Assembly: GCF_900172325.1 (NCBI RefSeq)
Contig: NZ_FWFR01000001.1
Location: forward strand, 1,938,335 to 2,002,334
Length of the DNA: 64,000 bases
Reading direction: 5' to 3'
Source of the DNA: Oceanibacterium hippocampi
Lineage (GTDB): Bacteria; Pseudomonadota; Alphaproteobacteria; Sneathiellales; Sneathiellaceae
In this document: in pieces, positions 1 through 8,553 of the stretch
Position numbering within the stretch: position 1 is the first letter of the stretch
How the letters are laid out: every line of letters begins with the position of its first letter
Made by a program: the position numbers and the translations under genes
The notes under the pieces: model-generated
Databases searched by the model: none
Told to the model about the DNA's origin: nothing
What the model saw: only the letters and a program-made list of their open reading frames with translations

Positions 1-926
1 ACGCCGTCGGTCCGCATGTAGGTGATCAGGCCGACGGTCTCGCCGTTGATCGTGGCGCCTTCATAGAGCTTCTGGGCGACCTGCATGGTCCGCTTGGCGC
101 CGAAGCCGAGCTTGCGCGAGGCCTCCTGCTGCAGGGTCGAGGTGGTGAAGGGCGGGGCCGGGTTGCGCCGGGTCGGCTTGACCGCGACGTCGAGGACGCG
201 GAGTTCGGCGGCCTCGATCGTGCGCTTGGCGGCCTCGGCGGCCTCGGCATTGCCGAGATCGAACTTCTGCAGCTTGCGCCCGTCCAGCTGGGTCAGCCGG
301 GCGGCGACGCTGTCGTTCTGTTCGGTCCGGAGCAGCGCCTCGACGGTCCAGTATTCCTGTGCCCGGAAGGCGTCGATCTCGAGTTCCCGCTCGACCACGA
401 GGCGGAGCGCCACCGATTGCACCCGGCCGGCCGACTTGGCGCCGGGCAGCTTGCGCCAGAGCACCGGCGAGAGCGTGAAACCGACCAGATAGTCCAGCGC
501 CCGGCGGGCCTGCTGGGCATTGACCAGCGCCATGTCGAGTTCGCGCGGGTTGGCGACCGCGTCGAGCACGGCGCGCTTGGTGATCTCGTTGAAGACGATG
601 CGATGGACCTTGACGTCCTTCAGGGCCTTGCGGCGCTTCAGTTCCTCCAGCACGTGCCAGGCAATGGCCTCGCCCTCGCGATCCGGGTCAGTCGCGAGAT
701 AGAGGTGATCCGACGACTTGACCGCGTCGGCGATCGCCTTGAGATGCTTGGCCGATTTCGGATCGGCCTCGTAAGTCATGCGGAAATCGTCGTCGGGATC
801 GACGCTGCCGTCCTTCGGCGGGAGATCCCGGACATGGCCGTAGGAAGCCAGAACCTCGAAGTCCTTGCCGAGATACTTGTTGATCGTTTTCGCCTTCGCG
901 GGCGATTCCACTACAACGACGTTCAT
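1..926 (-). CDS. topA: DNA topoisomerase I, N-terminal part (cut by window edge)
   Basis: Type IA topoisomerase that relaxes negatively supercoiled DNA by a transient 5'-phosphotyrosine. The 308 residues visible hold the Toprim domain, with Glu7 in VVESPAKAKTI and the metal-binding DPDRE at 80-84, followed by domains II-IV. The active-site tyrosine is Tyr303 in GLITYMRTD, encoded at 18-20, so the window stops just after the catalytic residue and the C-terminal half and any zinc ribbons are not visible. The ATG is at 924-926. It is the last gene of the minus-strand run pyrB-pyrC-plsY-hypothetical-dprA-topA, with 61 bp separating it from dprA. Identification rests on several invariant motifs and is secure; the partial status is purely a window effect. 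Confidence 0.97.
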   Translation of the reverse strand, partial: MNVVVVESPAKAKTINKYLGKDFEVLASYGHVRDLPPKDGSVDPDDDFRMTYEADPKSAKHLKAIADAVKSSDHLYLATDPDREGEAIAWHVLEELKRRKALKDVKVHRIVFNEITKRAVLDAVANPRELDMALVNAQQARRALDYLVGFTLSPVLWRKLPGAKSAGRVQSVALRLVVERELEIDAFRAQEYWTVEALLRTEQNDSVAARLTQLDGRKLQKFDLGNAEAAEAAKRTIEAAELRVLDVAVKPTRRNPAPPFTTSTLQQEASRKLGFGAKRTMQVAQKLYEGATINGETVGLITYMRTDG

Positions 927-987
927 ACCTGCTCGCGGGCTCCGTTCGTCGCTTCCAGCACACGGGAAGAATTCGGGACTGCCGGTC

Positions 988-2130
988 TCACGCCTCGGCG
1001 CGATCCATCGGCAAGACGGCCGTTACCCGGTTTCCTGGATGCCGTTCCAGACGCCCGGCAAGCTCCAGTTCGAGCAGCACCGTCAGAATGATTGCTGGTG
1101 GTACTTGGCACTGTCTAACGAGTTCGTCAACATCTACCGGGGTCGCGCCGAGCTTCTCGACGATCGTCGGACGGTGCCGCGAAAGAGCGTCCTCGGCGAC
1201 CGCCGCGGGCGCCGGGCCGGCGAAATCGGCGCCGTCCTGATCGGCTCCGGCCGGCCGCGCGACCGCGTTCAGCACGGCCAGCACGTCGCCGGCGCCCTCG
1301 ACCAGCGTGGCGCCGTCGCGGATCAGCCCGTTGCAGCCGCGCGCCCGGGGATCGAGCGGCGAGCCGGGCACCGCGAAGACCTCCCGGCCCTGGTCGGCGG
1401 CCATCCGCGCGGTGATCAGCGAGCCGGAGCGGAGCGCCGCCTCGACCACCAGGACCCCGAGCGACAGGCCCGAGATCAGCCGGTTGCGGCGCGGGAAATG
1501 GCTCGCCTGGGGCTGCGTCCCGAGCGGCTGTTCGGCGACCAGGCAGCCGCTTTCGGCCATGCGCTCGTACAGCCCGGCATTCTCGCGCGGATAGACGATG
1601 TCGATGCCGCCGCCGAGCACGCCGATGGTGCCGCTGGCGAGCGCCGCCTCGTGTGCTGCCGCGTCGTGGCCGCGGGCCAGGCCGGAGACGATGACCAGGC
1701 CTGCCTCGCCCAGTTCGGCGGCGATCGCGCGGGTGAAGCGGAGCGCCGCGGCCGAGGCATTCCGCGCGCCGACGATGGCGAACAGTCGCCGGCCGAGCAG
1801 TTCGGGGTGGCCGCGCACGGAGAGCACCGGCGGCGCGTCGTCGATGGCGCGGAGCGCCTTCGGGTAATAGCTGTCGGGCAGCGCCAGAAGGTGGCCGCCG
1901 AGGGCCTCCAGCGCGGCCGCCTCGGCCTCGATCTCGGCCCTGGCCGGAACCCGGATGCGCCGTTTCAGGCCGCCGCGCCGGGCCAGTTCGGGCAGGGCGT
2001 CGAGGGCGGCGGCGGCATCGCCGTAGCGGGCGAGAAGCTGGCGGAAGGTGACCGGCCCGACATTCTCGGACCGCGAGAGGCGCAGCCAGTCCAGTCGCTG
2101 TCGAGGGCCGAGGTCGCGCCGTTCCTGCAT
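988..2130 (-). CDS. dprA: DNA processing protein DprA
   Basis: DprA binds single-stranded DNA entering the cell and loads RecA; many non-competent bacteria also keep it. The 380-residue product has a short N-terminal helical (SAM-like) region, a Rossmann-fold core with IVGARNAS near 119-126, SGLARG at 149-154, FPRRNRLISGLS at 212-223 and SGSLITARMA near 235-243, and a C-terminal winged-helix segment from about 315. The usual SGLARGIDAAAH reads SGLARGHDAAAH here, a single Ile-to-His change. It sits directly upstream of topA, an order common in alphaproteobacteria. Length is normal for the family and the assignment is firm. Confidence 0.95.
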   Translation of the reverse strand: MQERRDLGPRQRLDWLRLSRSENVGPVTFRQLLARYGDAAAALDALPELARRGGLKRRIRVPARAEIEAEAAALEALGGHLLALPDSYYPKALRAIDDAPPVLSVRGHPELLGRRLFAIVGARNASAAALRFTRAIAAELGEAGLVIVSGLARGHDAAAHEAALASGTIGVLGGGIDIVYPRENAGLYERMAESGCLVAEQPLGTQPQASHFPRRNRLISGLSLGVLVVEAALRSGSLITARMAADQGREVFAVPGSPLDPRARGCNGLIRDGATLVEGAGDVLAVLNAVARPAGADQDGADFAGPAPAAVAEDALSRHRPTIVEKLGATPVDVDELVRQCQVPPAIILTVLLELELAGRLERHPGNRVTAVLPMDRAEA

Positions 2131-2223
2131 GGCGCGAGCATGGCGGAGCCGGGTCGGGTCGTCAATCGGCGGTAGTGCCGGGCGCCGGACGTTCGTGTCG
2201 CCGGTTTCGTGGCGGCCGGCCGC

Positions 2224-2763
2224 TCAGCCCTGCCGGGGAAGCGGGCGGGCAAGGTCGCGGAGCGCCGGGATCGTCGCCTCGAAATAGGCGAGGATGCTGC
2301 GCTCCAGCGGCGGCAGGGCGGCGAACGGGGTGCCGGGTTCCTTGCCGTCGTCAGGTGCGGGCGGCCCGGGCGGCTCGGGCGGTGCGGCGGGCCGGGGTTG
2401 CCCGGCGTCCGCGCCTTCGGATGCCGGTTCGTCGGTCTCTGCCTCGACCGGCGGACGGTCGGTGTCGTCCTTGCCGGTCTCCGTCGCTGCGACCGGCTGC
2501 GTCGCCTCGGGCGTATCGGTGCCGTCCGGGCTGTCGCCGTCGCCGCTGGCATCGGGGTCGTCGTCGAGGGCGGGAAATCCGGCGAGATAGCGGCTGCGGT
2601 AGGCGTCCGCCGCCTTGCCGGTCGCGGCCTTGAGCGCCTGCGCCTCCTCGGCGGCCTGTTTGCGGGCCGTGTTCATGGCCGCGCGCAGCCGGTCGGCCGC
2701 CTGCCAGAAACCGGCCGGGCCGGGGCGCGGCGGGACGTCGCCGTCCGGGGGAGTGTCGCTCAT
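2224..2763 (-). CDS. Hypothetical acidic, proline-rich protein
   Basis: A 179-residue protein I do not recognise. A short helical N-terminal part (FWQAADRLRAAMNTARKQAAEEAQALKAATGKAADAYRSRY taken as about residues 16-58) is followed by a long low-complexity stretch rich in Asp, Pro, Glu, Ala and Thr that is probably disordered, and a C-terminal helix-like segment (LPPLERSILAYFEATIPALRDLARPL). No signal peptide or membrane segment is seen. I place the start at ATG 2761-2763; in-frame codons further upstream would run into plsY. It lies 79 bp after plsY and 93 bp before dprA on the same strand, so it is probably co-transcribed. Function is unknown. Confidence 0.6.
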   Translation of the reverse strand: MSDTPPDGDVPPRPGPAGFWQAADRLRAAMNTARKQAAEEAQALKAATGKAADAYRSRYLAGFPALDDDPDASGDGDSPDGTDTPEATQPVAATETGKDDTDRPPVEAETDEPASEGADAGQPRPAAPPEPPGPPAPDDGKEPGTPFAALPPLERSILAYFEATIPALRDLARPLPRQG

Positions 2764-2842
2764 GGCCGTGATGGCTCCCGTCAAGCGTCCTCGTTCCCTC
2801 CAAGGACGCTCGGCGGGGCGGTTTCGTGCCGGCTCAGCCCGG

Positions 2843-3493
2843 CTAGCCGATCCGGGGCTCCTCGCCGCGCAGCAGGCGGGCGATATTGGCGCGGTGACGG
2901 ATGACGACCAGCAGCGCCAGGATGGCGGCGAATTCGGCCCGCTGGAAGTCGGCGAGCACGAGGCCCTGCCACGGCGAGATCGTCGCCAGCCCATAGCAAT
3001 AGACCGGCGCCATGATCGCGGCGACGAGCGCGGCGAGGGAGGAGAAGCGGAAGACCAGCGCGGTCAGCAGCCAGGTCAGGCAGGCGAGGACGCCGACCGG
3101 CCAGGCGATGGCGAGCTGGATGCCGAGAAAGGTCGCGACCCCCTTGCCGCCCTGGAAGCGCAGCCAGACCGGGAAAAGGTGGCCGAGGAAGGCGCCGCCG
3201 CCGGCCATCACCGCCATGTCCTGTCCGAAGAACTGGTTGGCGATCAGCACCGCCACGGCGCCCTTGGCCCCGTCGAGCAGCAGGGTCGCGAGCGCGAGCC
3301 CCTTGCGGCCGGTGCGCAGCACGTTGGTGGCGCCGATATTGCCGGAGCCGATGGCGCGGATGTCGCCGGCGCCGGCGAGCCGGGTCAGGACCAGGCCGAA
3401 GGGGATCGAGCCGAGCAGGTAGCCGAGCAGGGCCGCCGCATAAAGCGGCCAGGTGTAGTCGAAGCCACCGAGCGGATCAGGCATTGTCGTCAT
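2843..3493 (-). CDS. plsY: Glycerol-3-phosphate acyltransferase PlsY
   Basis: Membrane enzyme that transfers the acyl group from acyl-phosphate to glycerol-3-phosphate, the first step of phosphatidic acid synthesis. The 216-residue product has about five to seven hydrophobic segments and the PlsY motifs: GSIPFG in the first loop, GSGNIGATNVLR in the second and FQGGKGVAT in the third. Two in-frame ATGs are possible, at 3491-3493 and 3482-3484; both overlap the 3' end of pyrC by a few bases, consistent with translational coupling. The next gene downstream is the hypothetical protein at 2224-2763. Family assignment is secure; only the exact start is uncertain by three codons. Confidence 0.95.
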   Translation of the reverse strand: MTTMPDPLGGFDYTWPLYAAALLGYLLGSIPFGLVLTRLAGAGDIRAIGSGNIGATNVLRTGRKGLALATLLLDGAKGAVAVLIANQFFGQDMAVMAGGGAFLGHLFPVWLRFQGGKGVATFLGIQLAIAWPVGVLACLTWLLTALVFRFSSLAALVAAIMAPVYCYGLATISPWQGLVLADFQRAEFAAILALLVVIRHRANIARLLRGEEPRIG

Positions 3494-4796
3494 CCTCCCC
3501 GGTCGCGTCGAAGACGGTTTCGCCGCCGACCACGGTGCGCCAGACCCGGCCCTGCACCATCAGCCCGTCGAACGCCGTGTTGGCGCATTTGGAGCGCAGC
3601 TTCTCGCCGTCGATGCGCCACGGCGTGTCGGGGTCGAAGATCGCGAGGTCGGCCGAGGCGCCGGGCGCCAGCCGCCCCTGTTCCAGGCCGAGCAGGCGGG
3701 CCGGGTTGATGGTCATCTTGGCGAGCACGTCGAGCAGCGACATGTGGCCATTGTGATAGAGCCCGAGCGAAACCGGCAACAGCGTCTCCAGCCCGATCAC
3801 GCCGGGCGAGGCGAGGCCGAAGGGCAGGCGCTTGCTTTCCACGTCCTGCGGCGAATGCTGGGACGAGATGATCTCGATCGTGCCGTCCTGCAGGCCGAGG
3901 ACGACGGCGCGCCGGTCCATCTCGTCGCGGAGCGGCGGCGAGACCTTGGCGTAGGTCCGGTAGTCGCCGACCGCGAGTTCGTTGAGCGTGAAATAATGCG
4001 GCGCGGTGCCTGCGCTGACGTCGAGGCCGCGATACTTGCCCCGGCGCAGCGCCTCGATCGATTCCGCGGTCGTCAGCTGCGCCGCGTGCCAGCGCCCGCC
4101 GGTCAGCTCGACGAGGCGGAGATCGCGTTCCACCATGATCGTCTCGGCGACCGAGGGGTTGCCCGAGAGGCCGAGCAGGCTGGCCATCTCGCCCTCGTTC
4201 ATCGCCCCGTCGGCGGCGAGGTCCGGGTCTTCCACATGGGCGATGATGAGCGCGTCGAAGGCGCCGGCATAGGCGAGCGCCCGGCGCATCACGGTCGGCC
4301 GCGCGACCGGATGCGGCGCGTCGGTGAAGGCGATCGCGCCGGCCTCGGCCAGCAGGCCGATCTCGGCCAGTTCCTCGCCGCGGAGCCCCTTGGTCAGCGC
4401 CCCCATCTGGTGCACGCGGACCGGCGAGACGGCGCGCACCCGGCGGAACACGAACTCGACCATCGCCGGATCGTCGATCACCGGCTCGGTATTGGGCAGC
4501 GCGACGATGGTGGTGACGCCGCCGGCCGCTGCGGCCGCGCCGGCGCTGCGGACCGTTTCGCGATATTCGGCGCCGGGTTCGCCGAGCTCGGCATGCATGT
4601 CGATCAGCCCCGGCGCCAGGCAGCGGCCGCCGCAATCGACGACCAGCGCGTCCTCCGGCGTGCCGTCGGCGAAGATCTCCGGGCCGAGCGCGCGGATCTT
4701 GCGGCCCTCGGTCAGCAGCGAGCCGAAATCGTCGAGGCCGCTTTCCGGGTCGAGCAGCCGGGCGTTCACGTAGGCGGTGCGGCGGAACTCGCTCAT
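3477..4796 (-). CDS. pyrC: Dihydroorotase-like PyrC, probably non-catalytic
   Basis: A 439-residue amidohydrolase of the dihydroorotase family encoded directly after pyrB: the pyrB TGA and the pyrC ATG share the four bases 4793-4796. The fold-defining segments are present ([22 protein letters not shown] near 92-105, NPARLLGL). The metal site is not: the usual HxH reads His68-Ala-Glu70, the His of HVST is Gln240 (HAAQLTT), and TDHAPH reads SSQHSPQ at 311-317, so the metal Asp is Gln313. His187 (HVED) remains. PyrB-linked inactive dihydroorotase homologues (PyrC' or PyrX) are known to act as structural partners of aspartate transcarbamoylase. A second, active dihydroorotase would then be needed elsewhere in the genome. 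Family certain; inactivity inferred. Confidence 0.9.
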   Translation of the reverse strand: MSEFRRTAYVNARLLDPESGLDDFGSLLTEGRKIRALGPEIFADGTPEDALVVDCGGRCLAPGLIDMHAELGEPGAEYRETVRSAGAAAAAGGVTTIVALPNTEPVIDDPAMVEFVFRRVRAVSPVRVHQMGALTKGLRGEELAEIGLLAEAGAIAFTDAPHPVARPTVMRRALAYAGAFDALIIAHVEDPDLAADGAMNEGEMASLLGLSGNPSVAETIMVERDLRLVELTGGRWHAAQLTTAESIEALRRGKYRGLDVSAGTAPHYFTLNELAVGDYRTYAKVSPPLRDEMDRRAVVLGLQDGTIEIISSQHSPQDVESKRLPFGLASPGVIGLETLLPVSLGLYHNGHMSLLDVLAKMTINPARLLGLEQGRLAPGASADLAIFDPDTPWRIDGEKLRSKCANTAFDGLMVQGRVWRTVVGGETVFDATGEDDDNA

Positions 4797-5767
4797 GCGG
4801 CGCCCCTCCCGGCGGTAAGGTGCCGGGTCAGCAAGTCGAGGCAGGCCATGCGCACCGCCACGCCCATCTCGACCTGTTCGCCGATGACGCTCCGGTGGAT
4901 ATCGTCGGCGATCACCGAATCGATCTCGACGCCCCGGTTCATCGGCCCCGGATGCATGACCAGCGCGTCCGTCCGGGCGGCCGAGAGCTTGTCCCGGTCG
5001 AGCCCGTAGAAGCGGTAATACTCGCGCTTCGACGGCACGAACGAGCCGCGCATCCGCTCCGTCTGCAGGCGCAGCATCATGATGATGTCGGCATCCCGGA
5101 GGCCGTCCCTCATGTTGGTGCAGATCTCGGCGCCGAGCCGCTCGGCGGCGGCCGGCAGCAGGGTCGGCGGGGCGATCAGGCGGACATGGGCGCCCATCGA
5201 GTTCAGCAGCCAGATGTTCGAGCGCGCCACCCGGCTGTGCAGGATGTCGCCGCAGATCGCCACCGTGAGCCCTTCCAGCCGGCCCTTGCGGCGGCGGATG
5301 GTGAGCGCGTCGAGCAACGCCTGGGTCGGATGCTCGTGGCTGCCGTCGCCGGCATTGATGACGGCGCCGCTCACCTTCTGGCTGAGCAGGCTGGCGGCGC
5401 CCGAGTCCGGATGGCGGATCACCAGCACGTCCGGGTGCATGGCGTTCAGCGTCATTGCGGTGTCGATCAGCGTCTCGCCCTTCTTGATGGCGCTGGTCGC
5501 GACCGACATGTTGATGACGTCGGCGCCGAGCCGCTTGCCGGCCAGTTCGAACGAGGTCCGGGTGCGCGTCGAATTCTCGAAGAAGAGATTGATCTGGGTC
5601 AGCCCGCGCAGCAGCGACATCTTCTTGTCGACCGCGCGATTCTTGTCGACATAGCGGTCGGCAAGATCCAGCAGGACCAGGATATCCGCCGGTTTCAGCC
5701 CGGCGATGCCGAGCAGATGGCGGTGCGGGAACGGCGCCGCGTCGGCGCCCTGATCGGGGATACTCAT
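4793..5767 (-). CDS. pyrB: Aspartate carbamoyltransferase catalytic subunit
   Basis: Condenses carbamoyl phosphate with aspartate, the committed step of pyrimidine synthesis. The 324-residue product shows the carbamoyl-phosphate loop STRTRTSFE at 66-74, the HPTQALLD motif at 146-153 and the HPGPMNRG segment near the aspartate site. Length is typical of the catalytic chain. The start ATG is at 5765-5767, and the 3' end overlaps pyrC by four bases (ATGA), so the two proteins are made together. No regulatory pyrI is nearby; enzymes of this arrangement usually form dodecamers with the PyrC homologue. The preceding Cys-motif gene ends 83 bp upstream. Confidence 0.97.
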   Translation of the reverse strand: MSIPDQGADAAPFPHRHLLGIAGLKPADILVLLDLADRYVDKNRAVDKKMSLLRGLTQINLFFENSTRTRTSFELAGKRLGADVINMSVATSAIKKGETLIDTAMTLNAMHPDVLVIRHPDSGAASLLSQKVSGAVINAGDGSHEHPTQALLDALTIRRRKGRLEGLTVAICGDILHSRVARSNIWLLNSMGAHVRLIAPPTLLPAAAERLGAEICTNMRDGLRDADIIMMLRLQTERMRGSFVPSKREYYRFYGLDRDKLSAARTDALVMHPGPMNRGVEIDSVIADDIHRSVIGEQVEMGVAVRMACLDLLTRHLTAGRGAA

Positions 5768-5850
5768 TAAAGCGGCAGTTTATAGTCGCCGCGCGGGACG
5801 GCGGCAAGCGGGGTTACCACGCACCGCGTGCCTGCCGCTCCGGCCGTCCC

Positions 5851-6333
5851 TCAGCGCGCCCGCTGTGCCCCGGAACGCGTGTCGCGGAGCGATTCCCCGC
5901 GGCGCAGGTCGTTGACGAAGGCGGCGTTCGGGCAGAAGGCGTCGTAGCCGTTTCGCGGCCGGCCATGCGCCAGCCAGGCGATGCAGGGCGCCCGCCAGGC
6001 GCAGGCGCGGCAGCGATCGAGCGCATCCGACAGGCGACCGCGCCCGATCGGGCGGCCGGTTTCGACGGCGTCGAGGCCGAGTTTCCCGATCAGCGTCCAG
6101 AACAGGTCCGGCCCGCCCTCGCCAAGCGTCTCATGCGCCGTCGAGCCGATGATCCGGCCCGGCCCGTCCGCTGCGACTGGCTCGGGATGGACGGCGACCA
6201 GCAGGATATCCGCCTCCGGCAGCAGCGCCCGGGCCTCGCTCTCGCTCGCCGCGACGACGAGGTGGGTCCGGTAGGCGGCCTGGTGCGCCTCGTCCGCGCG
6301 AACGCTGATCTCGTAGAGCTTCTTGCCGGTCAT
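5851..6333 (-). CDS. Conserved protein with four-cysteine DUF6455-like C-terminus
   Basis: A 160-residue protein of unknown function. The first 95 residues look like a small alpha/beta domain without recognised motifs. The C-terminal part carries C-x2-C-x5-C-x16-C (Cys108, Cys111, Cys117, Cys134) within an Arg- and Trp-containing helical segment ending NAAFVNDLR, which resembles the DUF6455 domain; such a motif could bind a metal or an iron-sulfur cluster, but that is inference. A strong ribosome binding site (AGGGAGGG on the minus strand) lies about seven bases ahead of the ATG at 6331-6333. It separates pyrB from the SIR2 patch and may be the first gene of the pyr transcript. Confidence 0.7.
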   Translation of the reverse strand: MTGKKLYEISVRADEAHQAAYRTHLVVAASESEARALLPEADILLVAVHPEPVAADGPGRIIGSTAHETLGEGGPDLFWTLIGKLGLDAVETGRPIGRGRLSDALDRCRACAWRAPCIAWLAHGRPRNGYDAFCPNAAFVNDLRRGESLRDTRSGAQRAR

Positions 6334-6576
6334 TTGGCAGCCCTCCCTGGCGACCCGGCGCCGATTGCCCGGGAGTCTAGACCGGAAGGCCGCGCGGCGG
6401 ATTGCGACCGATGGTCCCAGTCCGGGATGTGGGTGGGCTGCGACTAACGGAAAGGTTGTTTCGACAAGTGCTTCTCACTTAAAAATTACGGGATGACACG
6501 GCAATGTTGCAGGATCTCTTGCTCCCAGAAGAACGGCCTGATCGAACAACGGAACTTCAGAGAAGCGGATAACTTT
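6334..6576. other. Intergenic region at left edge of AT-richer patch
   Basis: No convincing gene. The base composition changes near 6440: the 60-base line at 5701 has 46 G/C by hand count, while the line at 6541 has 26. A possible weak plus-strand promoter is TTGTTT (6456-6461), an 18-base spacer and TAAAAA (6480-6485), with a small inverted repeat AAGTG-CTTCT-CACTT (6466-6480) inside it that could be an operator. An in-frame ATG at 6493 could extend the next ORF upstream by 28 codons, but that stretch does not look like protein. All of this is tentative. Confidence 0.35.
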
Positions 6577-6752
6577 ATGGCTGTCCCCAAGTATCATGAT
6601 CTGATGTTGATGGTGCGGCGTTTGGAGACCGAAGGTGAGGGTTCCGCGAAATCACCGATCGGTTAAATCTGGGTCCGTATGCTGGAAGTTTTGGGCGCTA
6701 TCAGATCGGATCGACTGAACTGAACGCTTGGCGGGATGAATGGAGAAGATGA
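6577..6752 (+). pseudogene. Frameshifted small ORF coupled to the SIR2 gene
   Basis: Reading from ATG 6577 gives MAVPKYHDLMLMVRRLETEG and continues to a TAA at 6664-6666. Shifting to the -1 frame near 6643-6645 gives a second protein-like stretch (REITDRLNLGPYAGSFGRYQ, then about 15 more residues) ending at TGA 6750-6752. That TGA shares four bases (ATGA, 6749-6752) with the ATG of the SIR2 gene, the normal signature of translational coupling. Together the halves would make a protein of roughly 58 residues whose middle (VREIxDRLxL-like) could be a helix-turn-helix. The PKYHDLML start is faintly like the N-terminal domain of Mrr-type nucleases, too weak to rely on. A one-base deletion, a sequencing error or genuine frameshifting are all possible; no slippery heptamer is seen. 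Confidence 0.5.
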
Positions 6753-8530
6753 GCCTTTTTCAAGGTGACTCACTGACGCAAATCGCATTCTCGGTTTACG
6801 AGAACAAGGGCGTGTTCGCTGTCCTCTTGGGCTCCGGAATGTCGCGTGCCGCCGAAATTCCCACCGGCTGGGAAATCACGCTCGAACTCGTACGGCGCGT
6901 TGCGCTAGCGCAGGGCGTGAAAGAACAGCCGGACTGGGCAATCTGGTACCGGGGGAAGACGGGAAAGGAGCCGGATTACTCAGCGCTCCTTGAGGAACTC
7001 GCGGCTTCCCCTGAAGAACGCCGCTCCATCCTGCACAACTATATCGAGCCTAACGAAGAAGATCGCGAGGAAGGCCGGAAGATTCCAACAAAGGCCCACC
7101 AGGCGATCGCAGATCTGGTACACAGCGGCTATATCCGCGTGATTATCACGACGAACTTTGACCGGCTCATGGAGAATGCGCTGCGAGAGCGCGGAATTGA
7201 ACCGACCGTCGTCGCCTCCGTCGATGCGCTCGCGGGCGCAGAACCGCTCACTCATACCGCCTGCTACGTCCTCAAGCTTCACGGTGATTACAAGGATGCG
7301 CGCATCCTGAATACCGAAGCGGAACTGAGCAGCTATCCTGCAGCATATGACACTATTCTTGATCGCATCCTGGATGAGCACGGCCTCATCGTTTGCGGCT
7401 GGTCCGGGGAGTGGGATCATGCGCTTCGGGCGGCGTTCCTCCGTGCGCCGAATCGCCGCTATTCCGTCTATTGGGCTGCACGCGGCGCACTTGGCGGCGG
7501 TGCGGAAGTACTGGTGAAGCATCGCGATGCCCGTTGTATTCAGATCGAGAATGCGGACGGCTTTTTCTCAGAATTGAAGCAACGCGTGGAGACTCTGGAG
7601 CAGAGTCAGCGCCAGAATCCGCTCAGCATCGACCTGCAGATAAGCAGCGCCAAACGCTTCCTCGCAAAGCCGGAGCATCGCATCCAGCTCGATGAGCTGT
7701 TCGCGGAGGAGACGGAACGAGTGCTGGTGCAACTCGACCACGCTGAATTTTCGCCTGACGAAGAATGGGGGCGGGAGCAGGTTCGCGCCCGCGTCCGAAG
7801 ATACGAAGCGTTAACCGAAACGCTTGCCAGCATGGCCGGCGTGCTGGGTCGTTGGGGTGATGACGGCGAGCACGCGCTCGTCGTCGATATCATTCGAAGT
7901 CTTTGCGCCCACGCTTACAAGAAAGGCAGCGGAAACCCCCGCTATCTTGGTCTTCGGTCGTATCCGGCTGTCCTAATCATGACCACGTACGGTCTTGGCT
8001 TGACGCGTGCCGAGCGATGGGCTGCCGTTCATCGACTCTTCACTGCCTCAATCGATCGACCATTTGGGGAACCGGTTCCGGTAACCGAGACGCTCTTCTT
8101 GTCGGCTTGGAAGGGCGGCGATGACGACATATGGCGGAAGTTAGAAGGGCTTGAGCAACTGCGGACGCCACTTAGCGATCATCTACTGGCGCTCGCGAGC
8201 GAATGGCGAAAGCGCTTCATTGGGCTTACACCCGATTTCGAATTGTTGTTCGAGCGTTTCGAATTTCTGGGCTCCTTGGCAGACTTTGGGCGGAATGAAA
8301 AGGCTCACGTTCAGGATGATCTCGCCGACCACTCCCGCATAGGGCTCACATGGATGCCGGTTGGCCGCGTTGGTTGGCACATCGCGAATGCCGAGAAACT
8401 TGTAGCGGAGATACAAGCGCTGCCGATGAAAACAGCTCTCTTGCAAGCTGGTTTCGGCAAGGGCGATCCCGAGTTCATCGATCTATTCATTGAGAATCTC
8501 AATCGTGCAGCTGCGACAATGCGACAGTGA
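6749..8530 (+). CDS. SIR2-domain protein, candidate anti-phage NADase
   Basis: A 593-residue protein with an N-terminal SIR2-like domain (about 1-285) and a helical C-terminal half without recognised domains. The NAD-site motifs are clear: GSGMS at 28-32 (the GAGxS position), TTNFD at 134-138, LHGD at 177-180 and GWSGEWD at 217-223. SIR2 domains of this divergent type act as NAD-depleting effectors in several defence systems (Thoeris ThsA, DSR1/DSR2, SIR2-STAND, short-pAgo partners); the C-terminal half may sense infection. It is shorter than DSR2. I choose ATG 6749 because it overlaps the upstream TGA and follows GGAGAAG; ATG 6740 is also in frame. The 60-base line at 6781 has 32 G/C, far below neighbours, suggesting acquisition by transfer. 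Defence role is inferred. Confidence 0.85.
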   Translation: MSLFQGDSLTQIAFSVYENKGVFAVLLGSGMSRAAEIPTGWEITLELVRRVALAQGVKEQPDWAIWYRGKTGKEPDYSALLEELAASPEERRSILHNYIEPNEEDREEGRKIPTKAHQAIADLVHSGYIRVIITTNFDRLMENALRERGIEPTVVASVDALAGAEPLTHTACYVLKLHGDYKDARILNTEAELSSYPAAYDTILDRILDEHGLIVCGWSGEWDHALRAAFLRAPNRRYSVYWAARGALGGGAEVLVKHRDARCIQIENADGFFSELKQRVETLEQSQRQNPLSIDLQISSAKRFLAKPEHRIQLDELFAEETERVLVQLDHAEFSPDEEWGREQVRARVRRYEALTETLASMAGVLGRWGDDGEHALVVDIIRSLCAHAYKKGSGNPRYLGLRSYPAVLIMTTYGLGLTRAERWAAVHRLFTASIDRPFGEPVPVTETLFLSAWKGGDDDIWRKLEGLEQLRTPLSDHLLALASEWRKRFIGLTPDFELLFERFEFLGSLADFGRNEKAHVQDDLADHSRIGLTWMPVGRVGWHIANAEKLVAEIQALPMKTALLQAGFGKGDPEFIDLFIENLNRAAATMRQ

Positions 8531-8535
8531 AGCAA

Positions 8536-8553
8536 GATCAGATATGTCTGATC
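8536..8553 (+). terminator. Hairpin just after the SIR2 stop codon
   Basis: GATCAGA (8536-8542), loop TATG and TCTGATC (8547-8553) form a perfect 7-bp stem five bases after the SIR2 stop codon. No T-run follows, so it may be a weak terminator or an mRNA 3'-end stabiliser. Confidence 0.35.

Noticed and set aside
6493-6576. Upstream in-frame extension of the small ORF
   Set aside because: The 28 extra codons encode a Cys-rich, irregular stretch and there is no good ribosome binding site.
6577-6752. Mrr-type restriction endonuclease remnant
   Set aside because: Only a vague likeness of about ten residues at the N-terminus; the rest does not support it.
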